Part shown: one piece after another, positions 1-8,302 of the stretch | Layout: each line of letters begins with the position of its first letter | Position numbering within the stretch: position 1 is the stretch's first letter | NCBI RefSeq assembly: GCF_036226745.1 | Contig: NZ_CP109013.1 | Location: 6,138,001 to 6,202,000 of the forward strand | Direction: 5' to 3' | From: Streptomyces sp. NBC_00683 | GTDB lineage: Bacteria > Actinomycetota > Actinomycetes > Streptomycetales > Streptomycetaceae | Length of the DNA: 64,000 nucleotides | Made by a program: the position numbers and the translations under genes | Notes under the pieces: model-generated | Seen by the model: the letters and a program-made list of their open reading frames with translations, nothing else | The model's database searches: none | What the model was told of the DNA's origin: nothing

Positions 1-177
1 GCTCTCCGCGTTCCGGTCGTTCGCCTCCGACCTCTCCAGCAGCATGTACGTGCCGAAACCGAGCAGACCGGCGACCACGACGGCGCTCAGGCCTATGGCT
101 ACGACACGGTTGCGGCGATCGCGCGCACGGTCGGCCTTGCGCATCTGCTCTATGCGGGTCCTGCGGTCGAAGCTCAT
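1..177 (-). CDS. Membrane protein N-terminus (DUF3105-like), cut by window edge
   Basis: Only the first 59 codons are in the window, read leftward from an ATG at 177; the gene continues past base 1. The translation opens with a very basic cytoplasmic stretch (MSFDRRTRIEQMRKADRARD) followed by one hydrophobic segment at about residues 25-46 (VVAIGLSAVVVAGLLGF) and then acidic, polar residues, so it is a signal-anchored protein with its bulk outside the membrane. In Streptomyces a DUF3105 membrane protein sits beside this GS-like gene, which is why I suggest that family, but the diagnostic domain lies outside the window. It is divergent from glnA2, with 243 bp between the starts. Confidence 0.6.
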   Translation of the reverse strand, partial: MSFDRRTRIEQMRKADRARDRRNRVVAIGLSAVVVAGLLGFGTYMLLERSEANDRNAES

Positions 178-420
178 GTCGTCGGGTCCTTCTGCCAAGG
201 GGAGGGAGGGACGGAACGGGCCGGAAAAACGGGTGCGCACGGGGCTGTAGGGAGCCCTCCACGCCCCTTGCACACCATGGCCGCCGATCGTAGTGGGTGG
301 CCGAGTGCTCTCTCTCACACCGTGTGCGTAATCTGGGTGAAATCCCGGGTCGTGATACTGGAGTGTCTCCCCTACCCCGGGCGGTGGTGCACGGACCGTC
401 TGAACTGCAAGGATGTGGCT

Positions 421-1782
421 ATGGACAAGCAGCAGGAATTCGTCCTCAGGACGCTTGAGGAGCGAGACATCCGCTTCGTACGGCTGTGGTTCACCGATGT
501 ACTCGGTTACCTCAAGTCCGTCGCCGTCGCCCCCGCCGAGCTGGAGCAGGCCTTCGACGAGGGTATCGGCTTCGACGGCTCGGCCATCGAGGGCTTCGCC
601 CGTGTATACGAATCGGACATGATCGCCAAGCCGGACCCGGCGACGTTCCAGATCCTGCCGTGGCGCGCGGAGGCACCGGGGACTGCGCGGATGTTCTGCG
701 ACATCCTGATGCCGGACGGCTCGCCCTCCTTCGCGGACCCGCGCTACGTGCTGAAGCGCATCCTCGCCAAGACCTCCGACCTGGGCTTCACCTTCTACAC
801 CCACCCGGAGATCGAGTTCTTCCTGCTGAAGAACAAGCCGGTCGACGGCAGCCGCCCGACCCCCGCCGACAGCTCCGGCTACTTCGACCACACCCCGCAG
901 AACGTCGGCATGGACTTCCGCCGCCAGGCGATCACCATGCTCGAATCGATGGGCATCTCGGTCGAGTTCAGCCACCACGAGGGCGCCCCCGGCCAGCAGG
1001 AGATCGACCTGCGGTACGCGGACGCGCTCTCCACCGCCGACAACATCATGACCTTCCGCCTGGTCATGAAGCAGGTCGCGCTGGAGCAGGGCGTGCAGGC
1101 GACCTTCATGCCGAAGCCGTTCTCTGAGTACCCGGGCTCGGGCATGCACACCCACCTCTCCCTCTTCGAGGGCGACCGCAACGCGTTCTACGAGTCGGGT
1201 GCCGAGTACCAGCTCTCCAAGGTCGGCCGCTCCTTCATCGCGGGCCTGCTCAAGCACGCCGCGGAGATCTCCGCCGTGACGAACCAGTGGGTCAACTCCT
1301 ACAAGCGCATCTGGGGCGGCTCCACCCGCGCCGCGGGAGCGGGCGGCGAGGCGCCCTCGTACATCTGCTGGGGCCACAACAACCGCTCCGCGCTGATCCG
1401 CGTCCCGATGTACAAGCCCGGCAAGACCGGATCGGCCCGCGTCGAGGTCCGCTCCATCGACTCCGGCGCCAACCCCTACCTGACGTACGCGGTGCTGCTC
1501 GCCGCGGGCCTCAAGGGGATCGAGGAGGGCTACGAACTCCCGGCCGGCGCCGACGACGACGTCTGGGCACTCTCCGACGCCGAGCGCCGCGCGATGGGCA
1601 TCGAGCCGCTCCCGCAGAACCTGGGCGAGGCGATCGCGCTGATGGAGAAGAGCGAGCTGGTCGCGGAGACGCTGGGCGAGCACGTCTTCGACTTCTTCCT
1701 GCGCAACAAGAAGCAGGAGTGGGAGGAGTACCGCAGCGAGGTCACGGCCTTCGAGCTGAAGGCGCTCCTGCCGGTGCTGTAG
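421..1782 (+). CDS. glnA2: Glutamine synthetase-like enzyme GlnA2 (gamma-glutamylpolyamine synthetase type)
   Basis: 453 residues with the whole type I glutamine synthetase plan: beta-Grasp N-domain (FDGSAIEGFARV near residues 46-57) and catalytic domain with the ATP/metal motif (MPKPFSEYPGSGMHTHLS, about 227-244), a HHEGAPGQQE loop and the R-rich site (NNRSALIRVP). The first Met of the open frame is at 268, but the ATG at 421 gives the usual family start. In S. coelicolor the gene in this position (SCO2241) is described as a gamma-glutamylpolyamine synthetase acting on short polyamines rather than as the main ammonium-assimilating GS; that assignment rests on synteny and memory. The Tyr motif adenylylated in GSI is not clearly conserved (GYELPAGADD). 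No GlnR-type box is obvious upstream. Confidence 0.85.
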   Translation: MDKQQEFVLRTLEERDIRFVRLWFTDVLGYLKSVAVAPAELEQAFDEGIGFDGSAIEGFARVYESDMIAKPDPATFQILPWRAEAPGTARMFCDILMPDGSPSFADPRYVLKRILAKTSDLGFTFYTHPEIEFFLLKNKPVDGSRPTPADSSGYFDHTPQNVGMDFRRQAITMLESMGISVEFSHHEGAPGQQEIDLRYADALSTADNIMTFRLVMKQVALEQGVQATFMPKPFSEYPGSGMHTHLSLFEGDRNAFYESGAEYQLSKVGRSFIAGLLKHAAEISAVTNQWVNSYKRIWGGSTRAAGAGGEAPSYICWGHNNRSALIRVPMYKPGKTGSARVEVRSIDSGANPYLTYAVLLAAGLKGIEEGYELPAGADDDVWALSDAERRAMGIEPLPQNLGEAIALMEKSELVAETLGEHVFDFFLRNKKQEWEEYRSEVTAFELKALLPVL

Positions 1783-1813
1783 GGGCAGTTCAGCCCTGTT
1801 CCGGTGAACGCAC

Positions 1814-1850
1814 GCTTCGGGCCGACGGTTTCGTACCGTCGGCCCGAAGC
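1814..1850. terminator. Perfect 16-bp hairpin, copy 1 of a three-copy family
   Basis: The left arm 1814-1829 (GCTTCGGGCCGACGGT) pairs perfectly with 1835-1850 around a 5-nt loop. It lies between the convergent genes glnA2 and the putative immunity gene, so it can terminate both. The core CGGGCCGACGGT / ACCGTCGGCCCG recurs at 5446-5478 and 8763-8803. Confidence 0.8.
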
Positions 1851-1948
1851 CGTTTCGGACGTGCTGGGCCGTCTGTGGGCCGTCCGGCGTTCCCGGCGGA
1901 CGGCGAACGCCGGCCCGGTCGTACGGACCGGCAGTCAGGTACGAGGCG

Positions 1949-2563
1949 TCAGCGAAGCTCGTACTCGACCGCCTCACGGATCTCGTCAGGCAGGCCGTCG
2001 TACGCGGCGAGCCGGGCGAGGGCGGCGCGGCTCTCGGGCACGGACTTGGTGCAGCTGAGCGCGCCCACTGCCTTTTCGGCGGCCAGGCCGCGCTGGACGT
2101 AGAGCTCGGCGAGGTCCATGAGCCACGGTGTGAGGGCGGCCTCGTCGTCGACCATGAGGCCGCACCAGTACAGCGTCTGCTCGGCGATCCAGGCGGTGAT
2201 GCGGCGGGTCCAGATCTCCTGGAAGCCGGCCGTGGCGAGCCCGCGACGGGCGCACTCGGCCTCGGCCCCGGCCATGCGTTCGGCCGTCACGTGCCGGGCG
2301 TAGGGCATGCGCTCGCGCAGGACGGCACGGATCTCGGTCCACTCGGGGTACGCGTCGTCGCCGGAGTCGTGGAGGACCGTCTCCTGGGGCGGCTCCGGCC
2401 CGTCGAGCGGCTCGGGGGGCAGGCAGGCCTCCAGCACGGCCCGTGCGTAGGCGAGGGTTTCCTCGTCCTCCTTCTCCGTGGTCCAGATGAAGCCGTTGCC
2501 CCACGGGTACGGGTAGGCCTGCAGCACCCCCGGCAGCAGCGGGGTTTCGTCGGTGGCGGTCAC
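1949..2563 (-). CDS. Hypothetical protein, putative immunity partner of the upstream toxin-like gene
   Basis: 204 residues from a GTG at 2563 that overlaps the upstream stop by 4 nt (GTGA), so the two genes are translationally coupled. It is soluble and acidic, with no signal peptide or membrane segment; the N-terminus is Pro/Trp-rich (LPGVLQAYPYPWGNGFIWTT) and the middle is helical and acidic (VDDEAALTPWLMDLAELYVQ). I do not recognise the family. Small acidic proteins coded immediately 3' of a modular toxin commonly act as cognate immunity proteins, and position, overlap and charge are the only basis for that guess here. It ends 99 bp before the hairpin shared with glnA2. Confidence 0.6.
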   Translation of the reverse strand: MTATDETPLLPGVLQAYPYPWGNGFIWTTEKEDEETLAYARAVLEACLPPEPLDGPEPPQETVLHDSGDDAYPEWTEIRAVLRERMPYARHVTAERMAGAEAECARRGLATAGFQEIWTRRITAWIAEQTLYWCGLMVDDEAALTPWLMDLAELYVQRGLAAEKAVGALSCTKSVPESRAALARLAAYDGLPDEIREAVEYELR

Positions 2564-5211
2564 GAGACTCCCAGGTAATCCATCGCGCTCTTGGGGTCGT
2601 TCATCTTGCCGGAGTCCAGCGCCGCCCGCTTGTCGGCGTCGCTCTTGGCGTTCCACGCGTTGTCCATGGCCTTGATCTGCTGCGGCGTGAAGTCCTGGCC
2701 GGCGATACGGACGTCGAGCCCGTTCTCGGCGAAGGTCTGCGCCGGAGTGCCTCCGGGCGTGACGTTGTTCTTCTTGTCCGTCTGGTAGCCGTCGAAGATC
2801 TTGTGCCAGTCCTTCTTCTGCTCGATCTCGTAGCGGGCGGCCCTCGGCGGGGTGGCGCCGTCCTCCTTGGCCCAGTCCGCGAGGCGCTTCGCCTGGGCCG
2901 GGACGGTGTACTTGGTGGCGGCGTTGGCGGTGTTCTTCACCTCGACGGCGTGGATGTTGCCGTCCTTCCCCTTGTAGAGGACGTCGACGTCGTCCACAGC
3001 ACTGACATCGACCGTGGTGCCGTCGCCCATGTCGACGGTCTGGCGGCCCTTCTTGCCGCCGACCGCGCCGTAGACCTTGGTGCCCTCGGCGGCCTCGGAT
3101 GCCGCGCGCCGGGCGGCGCGGACCTCGGCCATCGACTCGGCCAGCTTGTGCCGGTCGCCGGCCTTGAGTACCTCGGACGCCAACGAGCCCCGGGTCTGGG
3201 TGTCGATGGACGGGTCCTTGAGCATGTCGTCGAGGTCCTTCAGCGCGGCTGCCAACTCCTCCTTGCTGTACTCGCCCCTGCTGTAGTCGGGATCGTCCTT
3301 GGCCTTCGCGACCAGGTTGTCGATGCCCTTCTCGTTGAGGTTGAGGCGCTCCGACTTGGGCGTCTTGCTCTTGTCGCGGGCATCGAGGATCGTCTGCTTG
3401 ACCTTGTCGGCCACATCGCCGAGCTCGGCCCCGTCGGCCACCCTGTCCGCCTCGTCCGCCTGCTCCTGAGCCTCGCGGGCGTCGTCCGCCTCGGCACCCT
3501 TGCAGGGTTCGGAGCCGCCCTCCGCGACGAAGCCCACCGGAACGGCTGCGGGGGCGGCCGCGAGGACGACGGTGCCGCTGCCGGGCCCGCCGAGGGGGCG
3601 TGGGACGCCTCCGCCGTACGGGACGAGGCGCGCGCCACCCAGAGCGGCGAGTTTGCACTCGCCCGCTTCCTCGACCTTCTTCTTCGCGTCGTCGGCGACG
3701 TCCTGGGCTTCGTCCGCAGCGTCCCGGGCGCCCTTGGTGTCACCGGCGCCCACGGCCTTGCGGGCGCGGCCCGCCGCGTCCTTGGCCTTGTCCACGGCCT
3801 CGGTGACGGCTCCGGCGATCTTGCCGAGGCGGCCGAGCTTGCCGAGTTTGGCGGCGGCCTTGACCTCGCCGTAGCCGGGAATGAACAGCGAGCCGACGTT
3901 CCATATGACGTTGCTGACCGCCTGGGTCTCCTCGCCGCGGTTCCAACTGTCGCGTACGTCATCGCCGACGAACATGTCGTCCAGCGGCTTCAGGACGACG
4001 TCGACGCCGCTTCCGCCCCAGTCGGTCAGCGCATCCCAGTAGTCGCCCCTGTCCCACTTGTCGCCGGCTTCCTGGGTGCCCTCGTGCCAGGGGTCATCGA
4101 GCGTCTTGCCGTAGTCCCAAAGGCCGGTGACGCTGTCGATCGGATGAATGATCGTGTCCCAGGTGTCGGTGACATCGCCCCACAGGCCGTCCACGACGAT
4201 GCCCTCGCCGACCTGGCCGAGCTGGTCCAGGGTGCAGCCCCAGAAGCCGGAGCATTCCTTCTTCTTGTCGCCGCCGTCGCCGTCGTCGTCCTGCGACGCT
4301 CCGTCGTCCCCGATCGGCTCGTACGGGTCGGTCGGGTCGCCGCCCTCGTCGTCCTCGGTGCCGGGCGGGCCGCCGGTGGTGCCGCCTGTGTCATCAGTGG
4401 TGGTGCCGCCCGTGTCGCCGCCGGTACTGCCGGCCGGGCCGCCGGTACTGCCACCCGTGTCGCCGGTGGTGCCGCCCGTGCTGCCGGTGGTGCCGCCCGT
4501 GTCACCGCCGGTCACGCCTCCGTCGGTGGAACCGTCCGCGCCGTCGCCCGTTTCGTCGCCCGCCTGGGTCGTGTCGCCGCCACCGTTGTCGGCCGGGCAG
4601 GACTGGCCCACCACGGAGCAGATGGCCTCCTTCAGCCGGGCGGACATCTCTCCGCCGACGCCGCTCAGTATCAGCGCGATGATGATGGCGACCACCATCA
4701 CGACCAGGCCCGTGTACTCCACCGCGGACTGACCGCGGTCCCGGCGCCAGGTGATCATGTGGGGGAGGGAGAACGGCGGCCGCTCCTCCCGTTCGGACGA
4801 CGCCGAACGGAACCACTCCCGCGAGTCCTTGGTGCACAGGAAGACCAGGATCACGACGGGCAGCAGGAGTTGGGTGAGGCCCTGGAGCGAGCCGTCCCGC
4901 AGGTTGGCCAGGCCGCCGGATATCAGCCAGGCCTGTACGGCGATCAGCCCCCAGCGGACCCCGTTGCCGCCCGTCCACGCCCGGCGTGCGAGCACCCACC
5001 CGGTGACACCGGGCGCCGCCGCGTACAGCAGCATGCCGAACAACAGCCCGCCCAGCGCGTCCACCTGGGCGGCGGAGAGCAGCAGGCCGAAGCCACCCAC
5101 GACCGTCGCCCCGAACAGCACGTACACGAGCCAGCGCGCGACCACCAGTTGCTGCGGCATCGCGCGTCGCGCGACCCCGCCCGCCCCTGCGACATCAGCA
5201 TGAAAAGACAT
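2560..5211 (-). CDS. Polymorphic toxin-like protein: membrane/pilin-like N-terminus, Gly-Thr linker, nuclease-like tail
   Basis: 883 residues from ATG 5211. Visible parts in order: three or four hydrophobic segments (about 25-45, 52-75, 85-103, 112-126); a basic stretch then a class III/TadE-Flp-like pilin motif (RDRGQSAVEYTGLVV, about 157-171) and one long hydrophobic helix to about 186; a Gly/Thr/Asp linker (about 205-315); a section rich in Asp and Trp; an Ala/Lys coiled segment; and a C-terminal domain (about 725-883) with DVDVLYKG...HAVEVKN, the Asp-X(n)-Glu-X-Lys pattern of PD-(D/E)XK nucleases. The ATG at 4758 just before the pilin motif lacks a Shine-Dalgarno sequence (pyrimidine-rich upstream), so I read one fused protein. 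Followed with a 4-nt overlap by a small acidic gene. Toxin identity is inference. Confidence 0.7.
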   Translation of the reverse strand: MSFHADVAGAGGVARRAMPQQLVVARWLVYVLFGATVVGGFGLLLSAAQVDALGGLLFGMLLYAAAPGVTGWVLARRAWTGGNGVRWGLIAVQAWLISGGLANLRDGSLQGLTQLLLPVVILVFLCTKDSREWFRSASSEREERPPFSLPHMITWRRDRGQSAVEYTGLVVMVVAIIIALILSGVGGEMSARLKEAICSVVGQSCPADNGGGDTTQAGDETGDGADGSTDGGVTGGDTGGTTGSTGGTTGDTGGSTGGPAGSTGGDTGGTTTDDTGGTTGGPPGTEDDEGGDPTDPYEPIGDDGASQDDDGDGGDKKKECSGFWGCTLDQLGQVGEGIVVDGLWGDVTDTWDTIIHPIDSVTGLWDYGKTLDDPWHEGTQEAGDKWDRGDYWDALTDWGGSGVDVVLKPLDDMFVGDDVRDSWNRGEETQAVSNVIWNVGSLFIPGYGEVKAAAKLGKLGRLGKIAGAVTEAVDKAKDAAGRARKAVGAGDTKGARDAADEAQDVADDAKKKVEEAGECKLAALGGARLVPYGGGVPRPLGGPGSGTVVLAAAPAAVPVGFVAEGGSEPCKGAEADDAREAQEQADEADRVADGAELGDVADKVKQTILDARDKSKTPKSERLNLNEKGIDNLVAKAKDDPDYSRGEYSKEELAAALKDLDDMLKDPSIDTQTRGSLASEVLKAGDRHKLAESMAEVRAARRAASEAAEGTKVYGAVGGKKGRQTVDMGDGTTVDVSAVDDVDVLYKGKDGNIHAVEVKNTANAATKYTVPAQAKRLADWAKEDGATPPRAARYEIEQKKDWHKIFDGYQTDKKNNVTPGGTPAQTFAENGLDVRIAGQDFTPQQIKAMDNAWNAKSDADKRAALDSGKMNDPKSAMDYLGVS
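4363..4521 (-). repeat. Low-complexity Gly/Thr linker coding repeat
   Basis: Codes residues of about 231-283 of the toxin-like protein as irregular repeats of GGTTG, STGG and DTGG units. At DNA level it is a run of near-identical 9-15 bp units (for example GGTGGTGCCGCC on the plus strand). It is a flexible spacer of the kind that separates an anchor from an exported domain, and a likely site of length variation by slippage. Confidence 0.8.
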
Positions 5212-5505
5212 ACTCGTCCACCCCCCAGCGGCGAGAGTAGGTCACCAGAACGATTTCCAGGTGGGCCCTCGGGCCCAAATTGGGGCCCAACTACCTTTCC
5301 GCGGAACGTCTTCGGCCAAGGGCTCGAGTGTCGGAGGGAGGCGCTGCCTTCCGCTGCCCGGAGAAGGGGCTACTTCTGGGGTCACTCGGGCGACTGATCC
5401 GCAGGGCCACCGGGCCCGGGCCGGCATCGGCCGCTGAACGTACGCTTCGGGCCGACGGTTCAGTACCGTCGGCCCGAATTCGTTCACCGACTCAGCATCG
5501 ACGGA
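5212..5505. other. Intergenic region upstream of the toxin-like gene
   Basis: 294 bp without a gene. It holds the presumed promoter of the minus-strand toxin-like gene, a perfect palindrome TGGGCCC-TC-GGGCCCA (5262-5277) followed at once by a second GGGCCC-centred palindrome (TTGGGGCCCAA, about 5279-5290), and the second copy of the conserved terminator hairpin (5446-5478). No convincing -35/-10 pair was identified. Confidence 0.5.
5446..5478. terminator. 14-bp hairpin, copy 2 of the three-copy family
   Basis: TTCGGGCCGACGGT (5446-5459) pairs with ACCGTCGGCCCGAA (5465-5478) around CAGT/T. It lies just past the 3' end of the minus-strand LamG gene and insulates the downstream toxin-like gene from it. 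The core is identical to the hairpins at 1814 and 8763. Confidence 0.75.
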
Positions 5506-7656
5506 TCAGCACAGGCAGGGATTCGTGTCCCAGCCCAGGCCCAGCACGTCCCCGTCCCGCAGCGCGCCGGAGTAGGCCTGTACCTCGTCCACGTCGCCGC
5601 GGAGGTACTCGCCCCAGCCGTCACCGGCTTTGGCCCGGCCGATCTGGAGGGCACCGGTGCTGTGCCAGCCGTCAGGGAGGCTCGCGGTCGCCCCGGCATT
5701 GGTGTAGCCGTCGAGGTAGAGCTTGATCGTGTCGGTCCCGTCGTCGTAGACCACGGCGAGACGATGGCCCTGGCCCTCGCCGCCGTCCGCGCCCTCGATC
5801 TGGGACACCACCTTCTCCGGGGATCCGACCTCGTCCCTCTCCGGCATCACCAGTTGCCAGGTGAACGTGGACGGCACATAGCGCACCTTGAACGCGTCGG
5901 TGTGCTCGCCGGCCTGCGAGAGCACGGTCATCGGCCGGACCGGCTCGGAGTCCGCGAGGCGTACGACGACGCCGAGGGTGAAGGTGTCCCCGGTGTCCAC
6001 GATCGGCCCGTCGGACGCGGCATACCCGGTCTCGCCGTCCAGGCTCAGATGCCCGTCGCCGACGAGCGGCGGCGGCACGTACGTGCAGTCGGGGTCGAGG
6101 TCCGGGATGCAGGAATTGTCGGAGCTCCGGTAGATGGAAGCTCCCGTGCCGAGCCGCAGCGGCACGCCACCCGACTGCTCGGGGCTCGCGCCGTCCACCA
6201 CGCTGTCCACCGACCAGTGGCCGAGCAGCGTCGGCTTGCGCCGTGCCAGTTCGGCCACCTCGTCCGGTACCACGACCCGGTCGTGGACCTGCACGTCACC
6301 GATGTCTCCGTGCCACCTGTCGCGATAGCCGGTAGCCCCACGGGAGCGTCCGATCTGGAACGCTCCGGCCGTCTCGGGGGGAGTCGCCTCTGCCGCGGTG
6401 CCCACCTCATGGCCGTTGACGTACAACTTCGCGCGACCCGTCTCCGCGTCGTACAGCCCCAGCAGATGGGCCCACTCTCCGGCCTCGGGCGCGCCACCTG
6501 ACACCCGCGTGCCCGCGATCGCGAAGGACCAGACAGGGCCGGGGTCCTGGCTGCGCAGCCCAAGGCTGAAGCCGGGCTTCCCGTCCGCGTCCTGGCTGGC
6601 GACGGCCATGTTCCGACCGGTTTCGGCGGGCCGCACCCAGGCGTTGACGGCGAAGGTCCTGCGGATGTCGACGGCCGGGGCGTCCGTGGTGAGGAAGCCG
6701 TGGCCGCTGCCGTCGAGGCTGACCGTGGAGGAGGCTCCGGTGCCCGCGGGCGCCGGGCCGCCGAAGGTCACGCCGGTACCGGCGCGGGCGACGGTCCCCG
6801 TCACGGCAGAGGCCGAGCGGGAGCCTGCCGGGTCGTCCAGCTTCCAGCGGGCGACAGGGGCACGCCCGGACTGCACGTTGAAGTCGTACTGCGACTGTCC
6901 GCTGCTTCGGCCCGACCGGTCGATCGCACGGATCGTCAGCGACTTGTAGCTTGCGGTGAGCGGCAGGTACAAAAGGGTCACAGCTGCGCCCGGCCGCTCG
7001 GCGGAGACGGTCCCGTACGGGCCACCTTGGAAGCCGTACGCGTACGACACCACATCCTCGGAGGGCGAGTCCACGGTGAAGTGGCCGTACACGCCCACCC
7101 CGTCCACCCGGAACACGTCCTCGGGCTGGGGGTATTCGGGGGAGCTGATCGTCGCCTTCTCCGGGTTCGCGTCGTCGTACACGAACGTGCAGACCGAGCC
7201 GTCGCCCTCATCGCTCCACGCGGAGGTCGCCTCGCCGTCGTTCGCGCGGACGTGCCACGACACGACCGTGTTCGCCGGGATGTCGTCCGGCATCCTCCAA
7301 TACTGGCGCGACCCCGACGTCAAGGTGATGGTGGTGTAGGTACGACGCTCCTCCAGTCCCGCAGAGTCCGTCCACCAGGCTTCGAACTCGCCCTTGATCG
7401 GGCTGGCTTCGGAGGGCTGGTTGTCCTCTTCCGGGTCGTACAGCATGGCGCTGAGCCTGGGAGGCCCCGGGACGTACGGCATGTCGTCGCCGGTCGCGCA
7501 GGCCTTGCCCTCCGACTGGAGGTCCTGGACGAGCGGCTGCTTCGGCGGCAGGTTGTCCACTGCGTACGCCGTACCGCCGGACGTGGCCAGCAACGCCGCC
7601 ACGCAGCTCCCCACGACCATCCGTCTGCGTCTTCGCGTCCTTCCGAACCTGGTCAA
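5506..7656 (-). CDS. Secreted protein with two LamG/concanavalin-like domains
   Basis: 716 residues. The start is a TTG at 7656, chosen because GGGGAGGGA lies at the right distance; an internal ATG at codon 13 is the alternative. A very basic n-region (RFGRTRRRRR) and a hydrophobic core end at an AYA-type signal peptidase I site near residue 33. An Fn3-like beta-rich part covers about 60-265 (SWHVRANDGEATSAWSDEG), then two LamG/laminin-like jellyroll units: about 285-470 (NAWVRPAETG...KLYVNGHEVG...FQIGRS) and about 475-716 (LGVVVRLADS...KLYLDGYTNAG...LQIGRAK). Such domains bind carbohydrate or cell-surface ligands; no catalytic site is visible. The gene is monocistronic between two hairpins. 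A role together with the neighbouring toxin-like gene cannot be shown. Confidence 0.8.
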   Translation of the reverse strand: MTRFGRTRRRRRMVVGSCVAALLATSGGTAYAVDNLPPKQPLVQDLQSEGKACATGDDMPYVPGPPRLSAMLYDPEEDNQPSEASPIKGEFEAWWTDSAGLEERRTYTTITLTSGSRQYWRMPDDIPANTVVSWHVRANDGEATSAWSDEGDGSVCTFVYDDANPEKATISSPEYPQPEDVFRVDGVGVYGHFTVDSPSEDVVSYAYGFQGGPYGTVSAERPGAAVTLLYLPLTASYKSLTIRAIDRSGRSSGQSQYDFNVQSGRAPVARWKLDDPAGSRSASAVTGTVARAGTGVTFGGPAPAGTGASSTVSLDGSGHGFLTTDAPAVDIRRTFAVNAWVRPAETGRNMAVASQDADGKPGFSLGLRSQDPGPVWSFAIAGTRVSGGAPEAGEWAHLLGLYDAETGRAKLYVNGHEVGTAAEATPPETAGAFQIGRSRGATGYRDRWHGDIGDVQVHDRVVVPDEVAELARRKPTLLGHWSVDSVVDGASPEQSGGVPLRLGTGASIYRSSDNSCIPDLDPDCTYVPPPLVGDGHLSLDGETGYAASDGPIVDTGDTFTLGVVVRLADSEPVRPMTVLSQAGEHTDAFKVRYVPSTFTWQLVMPERDEVGSPEKVVSQIEGADGGEGQGHRLAVVYDDGTDTIKLYLDGYTNAGATASLPDGWHSTGALQIGRAKAGDGWGEYLRGDVDEVQAYSGALRDGDVLGLGWDTNPCLC

Positions 7657-7798
7657 GAGTCCCTCCCCTGTGAGTGCTCGAGGCTCGTGGACGACACGAG
7701 CCGCACGAAGCTAAACAGAGATCACTGACAACGCCGAGCGGGTTTTGCGGCCAGGACGAGCCCGCCTGCCCGGCCGACGGGGATCTTTCGCCGAAAGG

Positions 7799-8212
7799 TC
7801 ACTTCTCCTGCATCCAGGCGACCGTGGTCCGTGTCTCGCGGATCCGCCAGCCCGCCTGCGTCCGCACCGCGGTGCAGGCAAGCCGCAGGCCGCTCGTCAG
7901 GTGGGGTGCCTGGCCGTCGCGGTAGAAGTACACGAGCGAGTTCGCCGAGGCGGCCGCCCGGTCGCCGTTCACGTCCACCAGCAGGTCGGTCGTCAGGTGC
8001 TGGGTGTGCTCCCCGTCGACCTCCGCCCGGCGCATGAAGCCGACGAGTTCGTCGAGGCCGTGGATCTCGCCCGAGCGCGGCGAGTGCCCCACGACATCGT
8101 CGGTGAAGACGGTGCCCGCGTCCTCCCACCGCTTCTCGTCGAGCAGGCACGCGAAGCGGGTGAACAGGTCGGCGATCTCGATGCGGTCGGCGACCGGAGT
8201 GTGCGTGGACAT
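7799..8212 (-). CDS. SnoaL/NTF2-fold small protein under a divergent MarR regulator
   Basis: 137 residues from ATG 8212 with GGGGAA upstream; the open frame extends 14 codons further, but that extension reads through the operator region. The fold signature is the SnoaL-like/NTF2 cone: a helical N-terminus (IADLFTRFACLLDEKRWEDAGTVF), then strands including TDDVVGHSPRSGEIHGLDEL, and a C-terminal strand pattern GLRLACTAVRTQAGWRIRETR. Members include polyketide cyclases, dehydratases and small-molecule isomerases, and the substrate cannot be told from sequence. Divergent from a MarR gene with three inverted repeats between them, so it is probably that regulator's target and may act on the same ligand. 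Confidence 0.75.
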   Translation of the reverse strand: MSTHTPVADRIEIADLFTRFACLLDEKRWEDAGTVFTDDVVGHSPRSGEIHGLDELVGFMRRAEVDGEHTQHLTTDLLVDVNGDRAAASANSLVYFYRDGQAPHLTSGLRLACTAVRTQAGWRIRETRTTVAWMQEK

Positions 8213-8225
8213 GGTTCCCCATTTC

Positions 8226-8286
8226 GTTGGCGTATCCAACATTGGCGTCGCCAACTATACAGAGAGATTCGTTGGCTGCGCCAACG
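8226..8286. promoter_or_regulatory. Three GTTGGC/GCCAAC inverted repeats: MarR operator cluster
   Basis: Within the divergent gap three inverted repeats of one motif stand in a row: GTTGG-N5-CCAAC (8226-8240), TTGGCG-T-CGCCAA (8242-8254) and CGTTGGC-TGC-GCCAACG (8270-8286). The last abuts the MarR ribosome site and the first abuts that of the SnoaL-like gene. Autoregulation and control of the neighbour by the MarR protein is the simple reading. Confidence 0.75.
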
Positions 8287-8302
8287 ATGTAGGGTGACTG
8301 TC

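Noticed and set aside
268..420. N-terminal extension of glnA2 from the ATG at 268
   Set aside because: The extra 51 residues have no GS-family sequence; the ATG at 421 gives the family's usual N-terminus.
1949..5211. Rhs, umbrella-toxin or T6SS/ESX effector
   Set aside because: There are no YD repeats, ALF repeats, LXG/WXG100 helices or PAAR/VgrG features; only the pilin-like anchor, linker and nuclease-like tail are visible.
2803..5397. 864-codon plus-strand frame over the toxin-like gene
   Set aside because: Val/Leu/Gly/Arg-rich composition of an antisense high-GC frame; no ribosome site or domain; the minus frame carries the coherent domains.
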